Positions 10,768 to 21,595 of a DNA stretch of 64,000 nucleotides are shown here, one piece after another. The notes under the pieces were generated by a model. The model ran no database searches and was not told the origin of the DNA. It saw only the letters and a program-made list of their open reading frames with translations. The stretch lies in assembly GCA_030737875.1 (NCBI GenBank), contig CM060912.1:125456493-125520492 (forward strand), in the 5' to 3' direction. The DNA is from Allium sativum (taxonomy: Eukaryota > Streptophyta > Magnoliopsida > Asparagales > Amaryllidaceae). The translations under genes and the position numbers were made by a program. Numbering within the stretch: position 1 is the first letter of the stretch; every line of letters begins with the position of its first letter.

Positions 10768-13700
10768 TGTAACACCCCGCGAATTCTATAACTGTGAAAT
10801 TCACAAATTAAAGTATAATTAATTTCAAATCAAAGAACTAAGGGAAACAGGACACGCCATTTCGTTCGTCTCGGAAAAATACGCGAAATAGAGTCCGAGT
10901 TTTCGAAAAACGGAGTCCGTATGAAGAAGATATGGCCTTCGGAAGTTTCTGAATTAAGTTTAAAATTCAAACAAAATAAAATAGCTCAGAAAATCAAATT
11001 TAAATTCCAAAATGGGGCCCAATGGGCCAGGGCGGAAAAACACCTGCCTAAGGCACCCAGGTCGACTGGGCTGTCGACCTGGTCTAACCAGGTCGACAGG
11101 GCTGTCGACAGGGCTGTCGACAGGCATGTCGACCTGGTCCAGAGCCAGGTCGAACCCAGCCCAACCTGGCTGGCCTATTCTATGTTGGTCGATTTTCTGC
11201 AGTCTGCTTTGTCATTAGGGCTAGGTGGCAGGCTCTAATTGGTCTCTCTTTAGGATGAATGGCTACGATCAAACCAAGCAACATCAATGGTCCTAATCAG
11301 TTCATAAACCCTATAAAAATGACCCTAGACTCAACCCTAATCTATTCATTCAAAAATAAGAACAAAGCCGCCATGTTGCTGAGGAACGACTAAGAGTAGC
11401 CACCAATTGAAGAGAGGATTAGGAGGCAAATTCTAAAAGCATAAAGCAACATAATCAAATCAAATCGCATCTCCAAATTCCTAAATTGGAGAATTCGCCA
11501 CACAATTGTAAGTAGAGTATTATTTTGGTATGAACAAATAACTGTGTTGGTTTGTATACTTGAATTGTGGCGATAAAGTAATTCATATTTGTGCGTTACT
11601 ATGATTCATATCGATTTGGAATGTTGTATACGTTTGGATATTCTCGAATTATGTTATTCATTATGAAAAACTACATGTTTGCGGTAGTTTTATGCAAGTA
11701 TACGTTTGGAATATTCGCAAATTATGTAATCCATGTTGAAACTACACGTATGTAGTTGTTTAATTGAAACTCATGCAAGTTTGGGGTTTTGATACTATGC
11801 CATCATGATGTATATTTTTGTACATAAATCATTTTGTACGTAATTGGAACAAATTTGGGTTATTATAGTTCATATAAAACTATGTTGAAATTTTGGCACC
11901 ATGATCTAGGTATTAAGCCATGCTTTTGTACTAGAGAACCTAATTGCAAACTTATGAATATGACTAGGCTATGATTGATATTTTGCATAATTGAAATCCA
12001 TATTGTTAACAAGAATTATATGATAACATATGTGGTACATAGCTAGGTTAGATTCAAAAATCCCTTTTGCAAGTTGCATGACTAAAGTAAAAATCATGAT
12101 TTCATATTAGAAATATTTATGCCATGTGAATAGATTTAAAATCATGATTAGTTTGAACTATACTTTTGTGTTAGTAACAAAAGTAAACACCTTTGTAAAC
12201 ATGTAGTAATCTTATAAACATGAATTGCTTATGTTTGATATTATGCCTAAATAAAATATAGGTTTATGTTGTAGTTAAGCCTATGTGTCGATAGTGATAT
12301 TCTTAATTTAACTACAAGTTTACATGGTTTGATTCATGTCACTTATGCTTTATGACCAAAGTATATGTTACCACTATGCAAGTACACCAGTTTCTATTTT
12401 GTAGTTCCAACGTCACATTGCAAGTTCATGCGTTCACATTCCCCTTTTTGTATATGTAATCACGCTTTAAGCCTCCCCTTTTTCTCATGGCTAAGTTGGG
12501 CTTAAAAGCCTAAGCCCAACATATATTATGATAAACGAACGTATTAAACGGGGGAAAATAGCGTTGGGCCAAACTAATTAATAAATGAAAATATAAAGTA
12601 GAAGGGCCCAAATTCAAGTATGGGTTGGGCCCATGATTGGTGTAACATTTACACCATTAACTTAATAATGGGCCGCAAATATTTACATATAAGAAAATAA
12701 AGAAGAAAGACAAAATATGTAGAACATACGATGTGTTTAACCCGAGGTTGGATTGAGTTGTGATGTAAACCTGCCCGGAACCGCCCGGCTGTCCAGTAGT
12801 CACAACAATACCTATCCAATGTGGGAGGTTAAACATGGAGCCCAATAAGGACCCGAGGTTAGACTGAGTTGTGGCGTAAGACTGCCCGGAACCAACCGGC
12901 AACAGGCAGCCACAACAATACCTGTCTAATGTGAGAGGTCAGGGCCTTAATAAGACAATTAAGGCTGAGTCAGGATTGTTAGGATTAAGTGAACTAAAGA
13001 CTTAATCAAAATGGAACATGCTAAACTAAACGGACTGGTGGGGGTTAGGTTAGAAAACACTTAACCAACTTTGCATGTTGGCTAGAGATAGAAAACCTAG
13101 TAACGGGGGACCCTTTTCAGCAGTAACCCTAGAAGGTGTATCAGGATACCCTGAAACTAGGCAGGGTGGGGCACGATTACTGGGCTGATTGTAAGAGGTC
13201 AAATCGACGGCGGTGGTTTAGCAGTGTAGGTTCTAACGGGGTGCGGGCGTGCACACACTCCGGCGCAGAAAAATAAGGCACTGGACACCAGTAGCATACC
13301 TGTGCATTCTAGGATTGTGTCGGGCCGCCACCATGGGACTTGATACACCCCATGGTGGGACCAGCATAGGTAACTACAACATCGGGGGCCGTAAGACACA
13401 TGTAACTATGCGAGTAGGAGCCGATCATCATAGAATGGATCACATCACCCTGATTAGGGGGTGCCAGTTGGGAACTAGTTTATATGGGTTCAGAGATTAC
13501 CATGGGGTACGATAGTATATTCGACCCTAGACAACTTAACCAAGTTGTAGTGCTTTCCCACTTCTTGTTTATACTTATCATACCCAGTTCTTTATTCATA
13601 GACAGAATAGTACTAGACTTACTCAGGCTTTATGTCTGACTCTACTTTTCTTTCGTCTTCTTTTCTTCCGTTCCCCCCCCCCCCCCCAGGTCCACAGGGA

Positions 13701-14086
13701 GGGAACGCTGCAGCTTGACCAGCCTTAACATCCAGCTTGAAGAGGAGAAATGTATTGCTTGGACCTTTTCGTTTTGAACTATGGCTTTGGACAACCACTA
13801 TGGGGCTTTTGCAGTTTACCTATGTTTTATTTATGCTTCTTTAAATAATGTAATCAAGACAGATTATGAAAGTGTTATGTTATGTTTTTGGAAAGGATGT
13901 AAGACAATCATGGTGATGTTGTGTAACACGTATTTGCTTCTATGAAATAAAAGTTGTTGTTTTTCCGCTGTTTACAAATATGTGTTCTTATATCTGTCTT
14001 GTATATCTGTGATTTATACTTATAAACCTCCACCAAAATTAGGGCATTCCCTTTGAGAGTGACCCTAACGGAGGTGGGGTGTTTCA
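10768..14086 (+). repeat. 3' LTR of the Tekay-type element (3319 bp)
   Basis: It matches the left LTR along its full length, with about 18 scattered substitutions. The 15-base length difference is explained by one extra 12-bp GTCGAC unit near 11100 and three more C in the poly-C run at about 13673-13687. It ends GGTGTTTCA, then TAGAT. Confidence 0.95.
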
Positions 14087-14091
14087 TAGAT
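14087..14091. repeat. Target-site duplication TAGAT, right copy
   Basis: It is identical to 2341-2345 and lies directly after the terminal CA of the right LTR. Confidence 0.95.
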
Positions 14092-15863
14092 TAAGAGGTA
14101 TAAAGAAATAATGAAAACAAATGAGATTTTTTTATACATTTACAAATATATTTATATTTGAAATCAAAGCAGTATTAGTGAAGTTTAAATTATTTAAAAT
14201 GAATAAATATAAATAAAGGAAAGAATTTTTCAAATCATTTCAATGACTAAAAATGGATAAAAGTTGATATGTTGAATTAAACTCAACAATCTGCCGTAAC
14301 GAAAGGAAGGTGATTAACTGTCAATAATGTATTCAAATGTTTGGAATAAACCTTGGAGTATTATTTTTTCGACTTAGTTCGATAATCTTTTCAATATCAT
14401 GATATGATCAAATAAACGAAAAGTAAAAGTGAATATTAAAGATTAAATTTTATATAATAATCTTATCCATTTAAGTATCACTTGTCCCTAAAAGATATTA
14501 ACGTCGATCGTTTTGAAGAGTCCTGAATATATATTCCACTTCGATTCAATTTTTACATTGCAAGTCGAAGATTATAAAAGATAATAAAAGTTGGAGTTAC
14601 GCAATGATTGTTTTAAAAATCATAGGTAGAAATTGCCTAAGATGGGTATATAAAATAATATCTTTGGTTTGTCCAGTCCTAGGACAACTTGTATGGACTA
14701 ATGTTTGATAGAATATCTCCTAACTAATCACGTACATTGATCTTTTCAAATGTAGTTATGGGTGGTAGAGGAATTTGTTTCTCTTGCTTTATACTCACAA
14801 TATATCTTTGAAGAAGTTAATTTGTGATTGGCGTGTTTTGACGATGTGACATTCAGAGGAAATAAAAGTGTTTGTCAAGGCAAGTTTAGCCTCAAGCTTC
14901 ACAACCAGGAAATGACAAAAATCAGGCAGGCTGCATGGCTATGTGGGTAGCTCCCATTAGGATGTATTATCACCTATCTAGAGATATTCCTTTTATTCTT
15001 ATTCTATCGATGCTATCCCATTCGGGAAAAAGTTGCCGTAAACAACCATTGGTGATACACATTCAATACACTCAAGAGAAATGAGTGGTCGGTCATGTGT
15101 GGCCGGGTTACAAGAAGTTCTTGTTGAACCCAGTGTATTCCTCCCTAGAGATACACTATCGAAAGATGGTTCCATACCTTGTCATAGTTGGAAATCTATT
15201 AGCCACAGGCGTTAAGCGATTTTGTTTGTATATTATGTAAGTAGAATGTGAGATGCAAACATTTCTACTAGATTCTAAATTATTTGTGGAAACCCTAGAC
15301 ATTATCATAACATTTGATTTAAATATACAAACTGTTTTGATTCTCATAAAGTAAAAACCCGTTCTGTATTTACGGCGTGGTCTTATGAGTTATTTTTATT
15401 TCTTAACTTGTTTTAAAATCGTTTACTCACATCAGTCCCCAGAGTTTATTTTTCTGTGTTTTCCTCAAACTCTTAGGTACTCATAACACTTGTTATGAGT
15501 AGATATGTTGACTAGGCATCGACTTAAATTTTGGAATAGATGGATGAGAAGGATCTGAGTGTTGGCCTATTTATCATATTTATGTATGATTATCTGCAAG
15601 TTGGTTTATCCATGATGTTATGTATAATTATCTGCAAGTTAGTTTATCACAAATGTTTAAGTGTGTAATTTCTAATGACATGTATCCATATGTATGAAGT
15701 ACTCTAATGTATTTGGCTTATGATATGTAATATTTTGGGTTATTATGTTATGTTCAAGTTCCGCTATGAGATTTTGATGTTTTCTTTAGTTTTTATCTTC
15801 TATCTATCTATATTCTTATATAATGACACGACTTCTGAGGTGTTCGAAAGTTGGGGCATTACA
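14092..15863. other. AT-rich sequence, possible right part of an older LTR
   Basis: No coding sequence is recognised. The last bases, ending GGGGCATTACA at 15863, look like the 3' terminus of a gypsy LTR, and LINE coding sequence begins at the very next base. The preceding few hundred bases have the texture of an R-U5 region. With 1-2345 this could be an old LTR of about 4 kb or more inserted into the LINE. The matching left terminus is outside the window, so a 5'-truncated LINE start at 15864 is the alternative. Confidence 0.4.
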
Positions 15864-16310
15864 AAAAGGCTATAAGTCCAAATATATATCTCCTCGCATT
15901 TTGTTAAAACTTAATATTAGGAAAGTGTTTGATACGCTCCAATGGACTTTGGTTATAATGATTACGAGCTATGTGAAATTTCCTGCATGCTTTACTGCAT
16001 ATGTGTACTCAATCATTAACAGCCCCCACTTCTCTGTTAACATGAATGGGTCCCATGTATGTTAATTTGCGAGAAGTAGGGAATTCAGCAAGAAGACCCT
16101 ATTTCTGCCTACTTATTTGTGATAGTTATGGAAATACTTACTAATATGTTAAATGCATTAGTAGAAGCGAGGTAATACATGCTACATCCTAAATGAAAAT
16201 AACGTGTCATAACATCTTTGATGTTTGCAGATGACATGATATTTTTTTGCAAACCTGACGATAACACTCTCGCAAGCATTATGTCTACGCTTGATAATTT
16301 TTACCGTATG
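15864..16310 (+). pseudogene. LINE (L1-type) reverse transcriptase, 5' fragment
   Basis: Decayed non-LTR reverse transcriptase is readable in shifting frames. A block with SPRILLKLNIRKVFDTLQW sits at about 15890-15950. It is followed by the QQEDPISAYLFVIVME block at about 16085-16135, matching the family's QGDPLSPYLF motif. The catalytic FADDMIFF motif is near 16222. The fragment stops at the ACTGG target duplication and resumes at 48033. Several stops and frameshifts make it inactive. Plant L1-type elements encode this RT in ORF2; the endonuclease part is not in the window. Confidence 0.85.
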
Positions 16311-16315
16311 ACTGG
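16311..16315. repeat. Target-site duplication ACTGG, left copy
   Basis: ACTGG precedes the TGTAACA terminus of the outer gypsy element and recurs at 48028-48032 after its other terminus. Removing the element and one copy puts the LINE frame back in register. Confidence 0.93.
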
Positions 16316-16485
16316 TGTAACAATCCGAATTCCGACATATCGAATTTTTTTCAAAATTCTAATCTATCGAAACCCGTGTTGGTTTGTATGGTATCCTGCA
16401 TAAAAGACAGAGACAATAAACATATCAGAGCTCAGAAAACATCTCACGTTGGAATGGAATAAAATATAATATAATCAAAATATAG
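16316..16485 (-). repeat. Outer element LTR, small left fragment
   Basis: These 170 bases match 43876-44045 closely, starting TGTAACAA and ending ATATAG. About 45 bases present in the other LTR just after this point are missing here, where the truncated copia LTR begins. Confidence 0.9.
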
Positions 16486-17369
16486 CCTCTTCGAAATTCA
16501 CTATCACTCCTTCTCTTAACCCGGAGGAATAGGTCAGTACACCCGAGCTCCAAAAAGGATTCCTCTCGCCTGAGTAACTATACAGGACTTCAACAATTAC
16601 AAGTGTTTTGACTTCTGCTTTGTGTTCTTGAATCAACATAAATAGTCAACGGTTTAAGTACACTCTTCCTATAATCTTATCCTCGAGTATATGAAATGAA
16701 TGTGAAGATTTAAAGAAAGTTAGTTGCTTATCGAATCAAAATATGAGAAATGTTATCAAGGATTCAACAAGTAACTTGAATTTGGGAGAGCTTTTGTTTG
16801 CAAAGTATATAGAAGTTTAAATCAGAATAGAGAAGATATAATCAGATTTTGGTTATTTGGAAAACACGTTTGAAGTGTTAGTAGAAACGTAACAATTCTT
16901 TATGAAGAGTTTTAACTAAAAGAAGATTCCATTTCCTTTCAGAAATGAAGAGATTTCTCTTCATGAATGGAGGCAACCTTTTAGAAAAATATTTGCTATT
17001 TCGAATCAGTCGACTGGTTAAAAACCATCAGTTGACTGGTTGAATTAAACTTTAAATCGTTTGGGTAACAAACTTTTCAAAACTAGCCAATGAATTCTCT
17101 GACCAGTTTACTGGTCATTTATCTACCAGTAGACCGGTAGAGCAGCGTTTGTACATTTTTGGCTTTTTAAAGCCATATATATATATATATATATATAAAT
17201 CCTTTGTTTTGAATATTCGTGTTATACTTGAGGATAGATTTTAACATAATTCTAACACGACTCAATGTGTGTGTGTGTGTGTGTGTGTATATATAAAATA
17301 TTATCTCTATAAAATGATTTTCCATTGCTACTTCTTTTGTTGACATTAATCAAAATCTTGTTTTCAACA
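16486..17369 (-). repeat. Copia 3' LTR, truncated
   Basis: It matches the right LTR from about 36880 onward and ends GTTTTCAACA. It includes a (TA)n run near 17180 and a (TG)n run near 17265-17288. The first roughly 190 bases of the LTR are absent, together with about 45 bases of the neighbouring outer LTR, consistent with one deletion across the junction. Confidence 0.85.
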
Positions 17370-17812
17370 TTCTCCCCCTTTTTGATTAATGACAACATAT
17401 CTGATTTTTTTTCCCCCTAAGTATTTGCTCCCCTTGAATTTCTGCAACATTTTGTTAGTTCAATAAAGTTATAATCTTACCGTTTTGGTTCCTGCAACAA
17501 AATGTTAGCACATATATTCCAAAAAGAATTTATTATTAAGAGCATGGAATATATATCATAGATTCATCAGAAATTTATTATTAAGAGCATAGAATATATA
17601 TTATAGATTTATCGTAGGAGAAATATTTCTCCCCTTTGTCATCGATTAAAAAGTGATTAAACATGATGAGCACAAAGTAATTGAATAACTTTTTAGAGAT
17701 ATTTGGAAGATACAATTCCTAGTTCTCGTCGGAGTCTTATGAAAGAGTTCTCTAAAAGGGGTTTAGTAAAGATATCAGCAATTTGATTTTCTGAGTTTAC
17801 AAACTCTAGATT
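17370..17812 (-). pseudogene. Copia 3' internal end: RNase H tail and polypurine tract
   Basis: On the minus strand the polypurine tract AAAAAGGGGGAGAA abuts the LTR. Between 17812 and about 17760 the C-terminal copia RNase H is readable, with the typical ADIFTKPL ending. This reading continues in register at 31888 once the Tat insertion and one AGATT copy are removed. The rest is 3' untranslated sequence. Confidence 0.8.
17808..17812. repeat. Target-site duplication AGATT, left copy
   Basis: AGATT precedes the Tat 5' LTR and is repeated at 31883-31887 after the 3' LTR. Confidence 0.95.
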
Positions 17813-18164
17813 TGTTAGCCTACTTTGTGAACTAGGCAACACAAAGTCAAGAAACCAACCATTGAAGAGTATTTTAAGTTATAAGACCTCGGTTCGGATT
17901 GGAAGAAAACACTACAGTTCAAGTTGATAGCTGTGGTTGTTCGGATCGGATAGGATCCTCTATTCGGATCGGGTTAGAGCAGCATATTGGATCGGATCGG
18001 ATAGAGATCTCGGTTCGGATCGGTGGTCTCTTACTGGATAGATTGGTAAAGCATACCCAGTCGGATCGGAGGACAACTAAATCTCGCATGGAAATCCATC
18101 TACTTGTCACGACGCTGGAGCGGAGCGGAATAGATTAGAGAGGGAGAGACGTCCAAGCCATTCC

Positions 18165-18193
18165 GGTTCGGATCGGGTATCCCGATCCGAACC
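18165..18193. repeat. Perfect LTR palindrome
   Basis: The arm GGTTCGGATCGGG is followed by TAT and its exact 13-base complement. It is repeated in the 3' LTR at 31320-31348. Copy 2 keeps both arms exactly with loop ATA (55381-55409), although its LTR is 98 bases shorter. It lies about 210 bp upstream of the TATA box. Confidence 0.9.
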
Positions 18194-18401
18194 CCTTGCC
18201 TGCGCGCTTCCGACCCGCACCCATGATCCAAGTTAGTCTCCTGTAAAATCGCCTGGAGAACCGGACCGGATATGACTAATTCCTACCCCTAACGTCCATC
18301 CCTTTGATGTGTTGTCAGCTTGATAGTTCATCCGAACCCGAAGAGAGTGCGATGGATGACATGTGTTCCGACCTGGATTGAATCTCAGGCAAATTCACAC
18401 C

Positions 18402-18409
18402 TATAAATA
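18402..18409 (+). promoter_or_regulatory. Tat LTR TATA box
   Basis: TATAAATA lies in the context CACCTATAAATACCCC, a strong plant TATA match. It also occurs at 31557-31564 and, reversed, at 55165-55172 in copy 2. Transcription is expected to begin near 18435. Confidence 0.75.
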
Positions 18410-18608
18410 CCCCATCTAGAGACAAAGAGAAGGATCTTTTTTCAGCACTTAAAGAATTCAATCACCTCCAACATCCGAACTTCATTACTCCCGGAAAATC
18501 CAAATCATCTTTTATTTCTTGTTTTAGTCAATTGAGTGAACAAAAGTGAGTTGTGAGTGAATCTATCATTGTATTTGCAACTGAATTATTGAATATAGTA
18601 AAGAAGAA

Positions 18609-18638
18609 GTGGACGTAGGCATTTGTTCGCCGAACCAC
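18609..18638 (+). other. U5 hairpin motif GTGG...GGC...GCC...CCAC
   Basis: The LTR motif can form a two-step stem: outer GTGG with CCAC, inner GGC with GCC. It is followed by TATAAATCTTGTGTG. A second copy of the motif occurs after pol at 25026-25056, and both are present in copy 2 (54936-54965 and 61579-61609). A role in RNA processing, packaging or polyadenylation is possible but not shown. Confidence 0.55.
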
Positions 18639-18730
18639 TATAAATCTTGTGTGTTCAGTTTTATTTCTATCTTGTTTTATCTTGTTTCAAATCAATTTGG
18701 GTGTTAGAACCACTTTTGGGTCTAACATTT

Positions 18731-18746
18731 TGGTGCTTTCACTGAG
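18731..18746 (+). other. Probable primer binding site
   Basis: TGGTGCTTTCACTGAG follows the 5' LTR after three bases, in the position of a primer site. It begins TGG, as required to pair with a tRNA CCA end. I could not assign the tRNA confidently; it is not initiator Met. Confidence 0.6.
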
Positions 18747-18871
18747 AATACCTCATCTAAATTCTTTATTTTTCGGGATCTCTTTCTACTTTTTGAACCA
18801 TTGAGTTCAAAGAAGTGAATCCTTAAGTTTCTCCGCTTTCTTGCATTCGTTGAAGTAATTGTCAAAGACTC

Positions 18872-21595
18872 ATGGCCAAAGGAAAAGGCAAGGAAGTTCA
18901 GTCTGTTCAAGGAAATGGAGCTGGCGAAGATCAGCAACATGCTGTTGTAACAAGGTCGCGGGGGCAGAGTTCAGCAGCAGGAAGAATCAATGCAGGAAAT
19001 CCGAACCGACAGCAAGGGGAGAGCTCCGATCCGATCCGGGTAGGAGACTCTGAAGCAGTGCACTCCCCCAATCTGAACCGACCCGAGTTGCTCGCTGCAC
19101 ACCGATCCGACCAGGCACCCCAGCTCCGATCCGACCCGGCTTCCTACCTCCGATCCGACCCGATGCTTGGTGAAGCTGGAACATCTACTCGAGTCCCCAC
19201 GAATGCTCCAATTCCAGCTGCCAGGGTTGGAGATCAGGTCAATCCATCTGCTCCCATCACTCAAGGAGATTTCTCGCGCTTGCTTGATATGCTTGAGAGC
19301 ACGAGGGAAGCTATGAGAGTTCATGAGCGCACTAATCTCATGATGCAGGAAAATATGAGGCTCATGAGTCGGGAGATCAATGAGCTCCGCCGGCAAAGAA
19401 CTCCATCACCGGTTCGTCACACACCCGTAGATCAATCTTCATCTTCCGAGGAAGAGAGGCCCCGTGAACGAAGGCCACTCGAACGACCTCAGAACGTGGA
19501 GCAGCTAACGTTTGGATCTTTGGGATCTCGCGAGGATATCGCACGAGCATTAGGAAACGATAGCCCCGCTCGGGGGCAAAGACTCCAGTCCCCTCTTCCC
19601 GAGATCGACCGGGAACACAGGGAAAGGAATCGAGTAGAGGCAGCTCGAAGAAGAAGGGCATCTCCTGAGCAAGAACCCCGAAGGAACTCGGACACTAGGG
19701 CCAGGGAACCTGAGCAGCCCCTAACTAGTGCCGATGTGCAGGCGATGGTTCGCCGAATTATGTCCGAGAGCCGGAATTATACAAATGAAGACTATGGCAT
19801 TGAGCGAAGCCATACTCCGTTCACTGACGATATCCTAGACTTCCAGTTTCCCCGACGCTTTAACTTGTCACAGATGGACAAATATAACGGAAGGACTGAT
19901 CCAGGACAGCATTTGATGCGGTATTCGTGGCTCATGAATGCCGCTGCTGCCCCTGATGAAGTGAAGTGCAAAGCATTCCCAATCTATCTAGAAGATGTGG
20001 CATTATTCTGGTTTACCCGACTTCCTCCTCGTTCAATTTCTAATTACAAAGAACTAAGCGAGCGTTTCATGAACCAGTTCCGACTACATGCCCGAAAGTC
20101 CAAGAGTGTTATTGAATTGTCGAGGATCAAACAGGCACCAGGAGAGTCTTTAAGGGCATATTTAGATCGTTTTAACCAAGCTGTAACTGAGGTCAGTGAC
20201 CCGCATGAGCCCACTATTCTGATGGCATTGAAGGAAGGAGTCGATCCAGAATCTGAGTTTGGAGACTACCTTTCTGGGAAGACACCCCCCACAAGGGCGA
20301 TATTCTACGAAAAAGCTGATATTTATTTAAGACGAGAGGAGGCCAGGGCAAACCGGAAGAGAAAGTCTGAGACAGCTTCAAAGGAGAATGTGCAGAGTAA
20401 TATTGCCGTGAAGCAGTCTGGGGAAAGTTCTGGCAAGGTTGAAGTAAATGTAGGAAACAAGGGTGGAAACAGCAATACTGGAAACGGGGGAAACAACAAC
20501 AACCGTAATTCGAACGGTAACAGGAGAAACAGAAATAGGGGAAGCGACCCTAACAAAAGGCCCCGATTCCAGAACTACGAGAACTATACACCATTGAATG
20601 ACACCCTGGAAAATATTTACCTGGATACGTACAATGTGTTGCAGTACAAAAGACCGCCACCTCGTGATTCGACCGAGAAAGAAATGGCGACAGGGAAATT
20701 TTGCTTGTTTCACGGAACACATGGACATTCGACCAATGAGTGTCGGCATTTGAGGGATGTAATTGAAAAGCTGCTGCGTGAAGGAAAGTTGGATGAGTAC
20801 AAGGTTGGCCCGAGGGACAGGGGGCAAGGAGAGCAGGCTCCAAAACAGATCCTACCTGCTCCTAAGCCTACCACGCAGCAGAAAGGTAAAGGGATCGTCA
20901 TCAACTCCATAGTAGGCGGACCTCACCCGGCAATCCGAAGTTTTAGGTCAATGGACCAATATGTGAATGCTGCCAAGCATCTAGATGTGAATGAAGGTGA
21001 CGATTTGGAAGATGTCACCCCTATAAAACAACAAAAAACCATGTTCGATGACGTAGTATTTCGCAGCCGAGACAACACGGGGATACAATCTCCCACCAAT
21101 GATCCATTGGTTATTACTACCACTATTGGGCCGGCCTTGGTCCATAAGGTATTAGTAGACAACGGAAGTTCCGTTAATATTTTGTTCAAGAAGTCATTTG
21201 ATCAGATGAAGCTTGAGCCCGAAGATCTGAAACCTTGTGAAGGATGGATTAGAGGCTTCAACGGAGCGACGACAGCTCCCATGGGATATATAGAGTTGCC
21301 CGTGACCCTAGGGCAAGGAGAACGTAGAAGAGTGCGAATGCTTCAGTTCGTAGTATTGGACGTAGATTCGCCATATAACGCATTTTTAGGGAGACCTGCC
21401 CTCGCTGAATTTAGAGTTTGTATCGCCCCTTGGTGCTTGCTACTAAAGTTCCCAACCGAAGCCGGAACTGGAGTAATAAGAGGGGATCAGGTTTCTGGAC
21501 GGGCCTGCTATGTGGCCGAACTGAAGATGTTGATGAAAGGAGTTAATGCTGAAAGTAAGGATGCCTCGTCTCCCTCGAAGGGGGACTCGGCATAG
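18872..21595 (+). CDS. Tat Gag (with protease), 907 aa
   Basis: The frame runs from the ATG in ACTCATGGCC to a UAG. The N-terminal 300 residues are disordered, Arg/Glu/Pro-rich, with repeated LRSDP words around residues 90-100. A retrotransposon Gag core (ALFWFTRLPP, then LSRIKQAPGESL) lies around 370-450. A Lys/Asn-rich stretch follows, then a CFH-type zinc knuckle (C611, CLFHGTHGHSTNEC). An aspartic protease domain has DNGSS at 763-767 and FLGRP near 840. Gag coats the RNA and builds the particle; the protease matures the polyprotein. The stop is in the same frame as pol and is followed by CAA TTA, a readthrough context, so Gag-Pol is probably made by suppression. Confidence 0.92.
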   Translation: MAKGKGKEVQSVQGNGAGEDQQHAVVTRSRGQSSAAGRINAGNPNRQQGESSDPIRVGDSEAVHSPNLNRPELLAAHRSDQAPQLRSDPASYLRSDPMLGEAGTSTRVPTNAPIPAARVGDQVNPSAPITQGDFSRLLDMLESTREAMRVHERTNLMMQENMRLMSREINELRRQRTPSPVRHTPVDQSSSSEEERPRERRPLERPQNVEQLTFGSLGSREDIARALGNDSPARGQRLQSPLPEIDREHRERNRVEAARRRRASPEQEPRRNSDTRAREPEQPLTSADVQAMVRRIMSESRNYTNEDYGIERSHTPFTDDILDFQFPRRFNLSQMDKYNGRTDPGQHLMRYSWLMNAAAAPDEVKCKAFPIYLEDVALFWFTRLPPRSISNYKELSERFMNQFRLHARKSKSVIELSRIKQAPGESLRAYLDRFNQAVTEVSDPHEPTILMALKEGVDPESEFGDYLSGKTPPTRAIFYEKADIYLRREEARANRKRKSETASKENVQSNIAVKQSGESSGKVEVNVGNKGGNSNTGNGGNNNNRNSNGNRRNRNRGSDPNKRPRFQNYENYTPLNDTLENIYLDTYNVLQYKRPPPRDSTEKEMATGKFCLFHGTHGHSTNECRHLRDVIEKLLREGKLDEYKVGPRDRGQGEQAPKQILPAPKPTTQQKGKGIVINSIVGGPHPAIRSFRSMDQYVNAAKHLDVNEGDDLEDVTPIKQQKTMFDDVVFRSRDNTGIQSPTNDPLVITTTIGPALVHKVLVDNGSSVNILFKKSFDQMKLEPEDLKPCEGWIRGFNGATTAPMGYIELPVTLGQGERRRVRMLQFVVLDVDSPYNAFLGRPALAEFRVCIAPWCLLLKFPTEAGTGVIRGDQVSGRACYVAELKMLMKGVNAESKDASSPSKGDSA

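Larger units (their letters stand above)
2346..14086 (+). mobile_element. Complete Tekay/Del-type Ty3/gypsy retrotransposon
   Basis: This 11.7 kb element has two LTRs (2346-5649 and 10768-14086), an initiator-tRNA-Met primer site, one Gag-Pol ORF, a polypurine tract and matching TAGAT flanks. The RT-RNaseH-integrase order makes it Ty3/gypsy. The C-terminal chromodomain-like segment and the very long LTRs point to the Tekay/Del chromovirus lineage. By eye the LTRs differ by about 18 substitutions, one 12-bp repeat-unit indel and three Cs in a poly-C run, roughly 0.5 percent. It is therefore recent, and every catalytic residue I checked is present. It could still be autonomous; expression cannot be judged from sequence. 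Confidence 0.95.
17813..18727 (+). repeat. Tat copy 1, 5' LTR (915 bp)
   Basis: It begins TGTTAGCC and ends GGGTCTAACA. It is the same length as the 3' LTR, and only three substitutions were found. The first 400 bases are packed with GGATCGG/CCGATCC-type words and carry a 29-base palindrome at 18165-18193. Confidence 0.95.
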
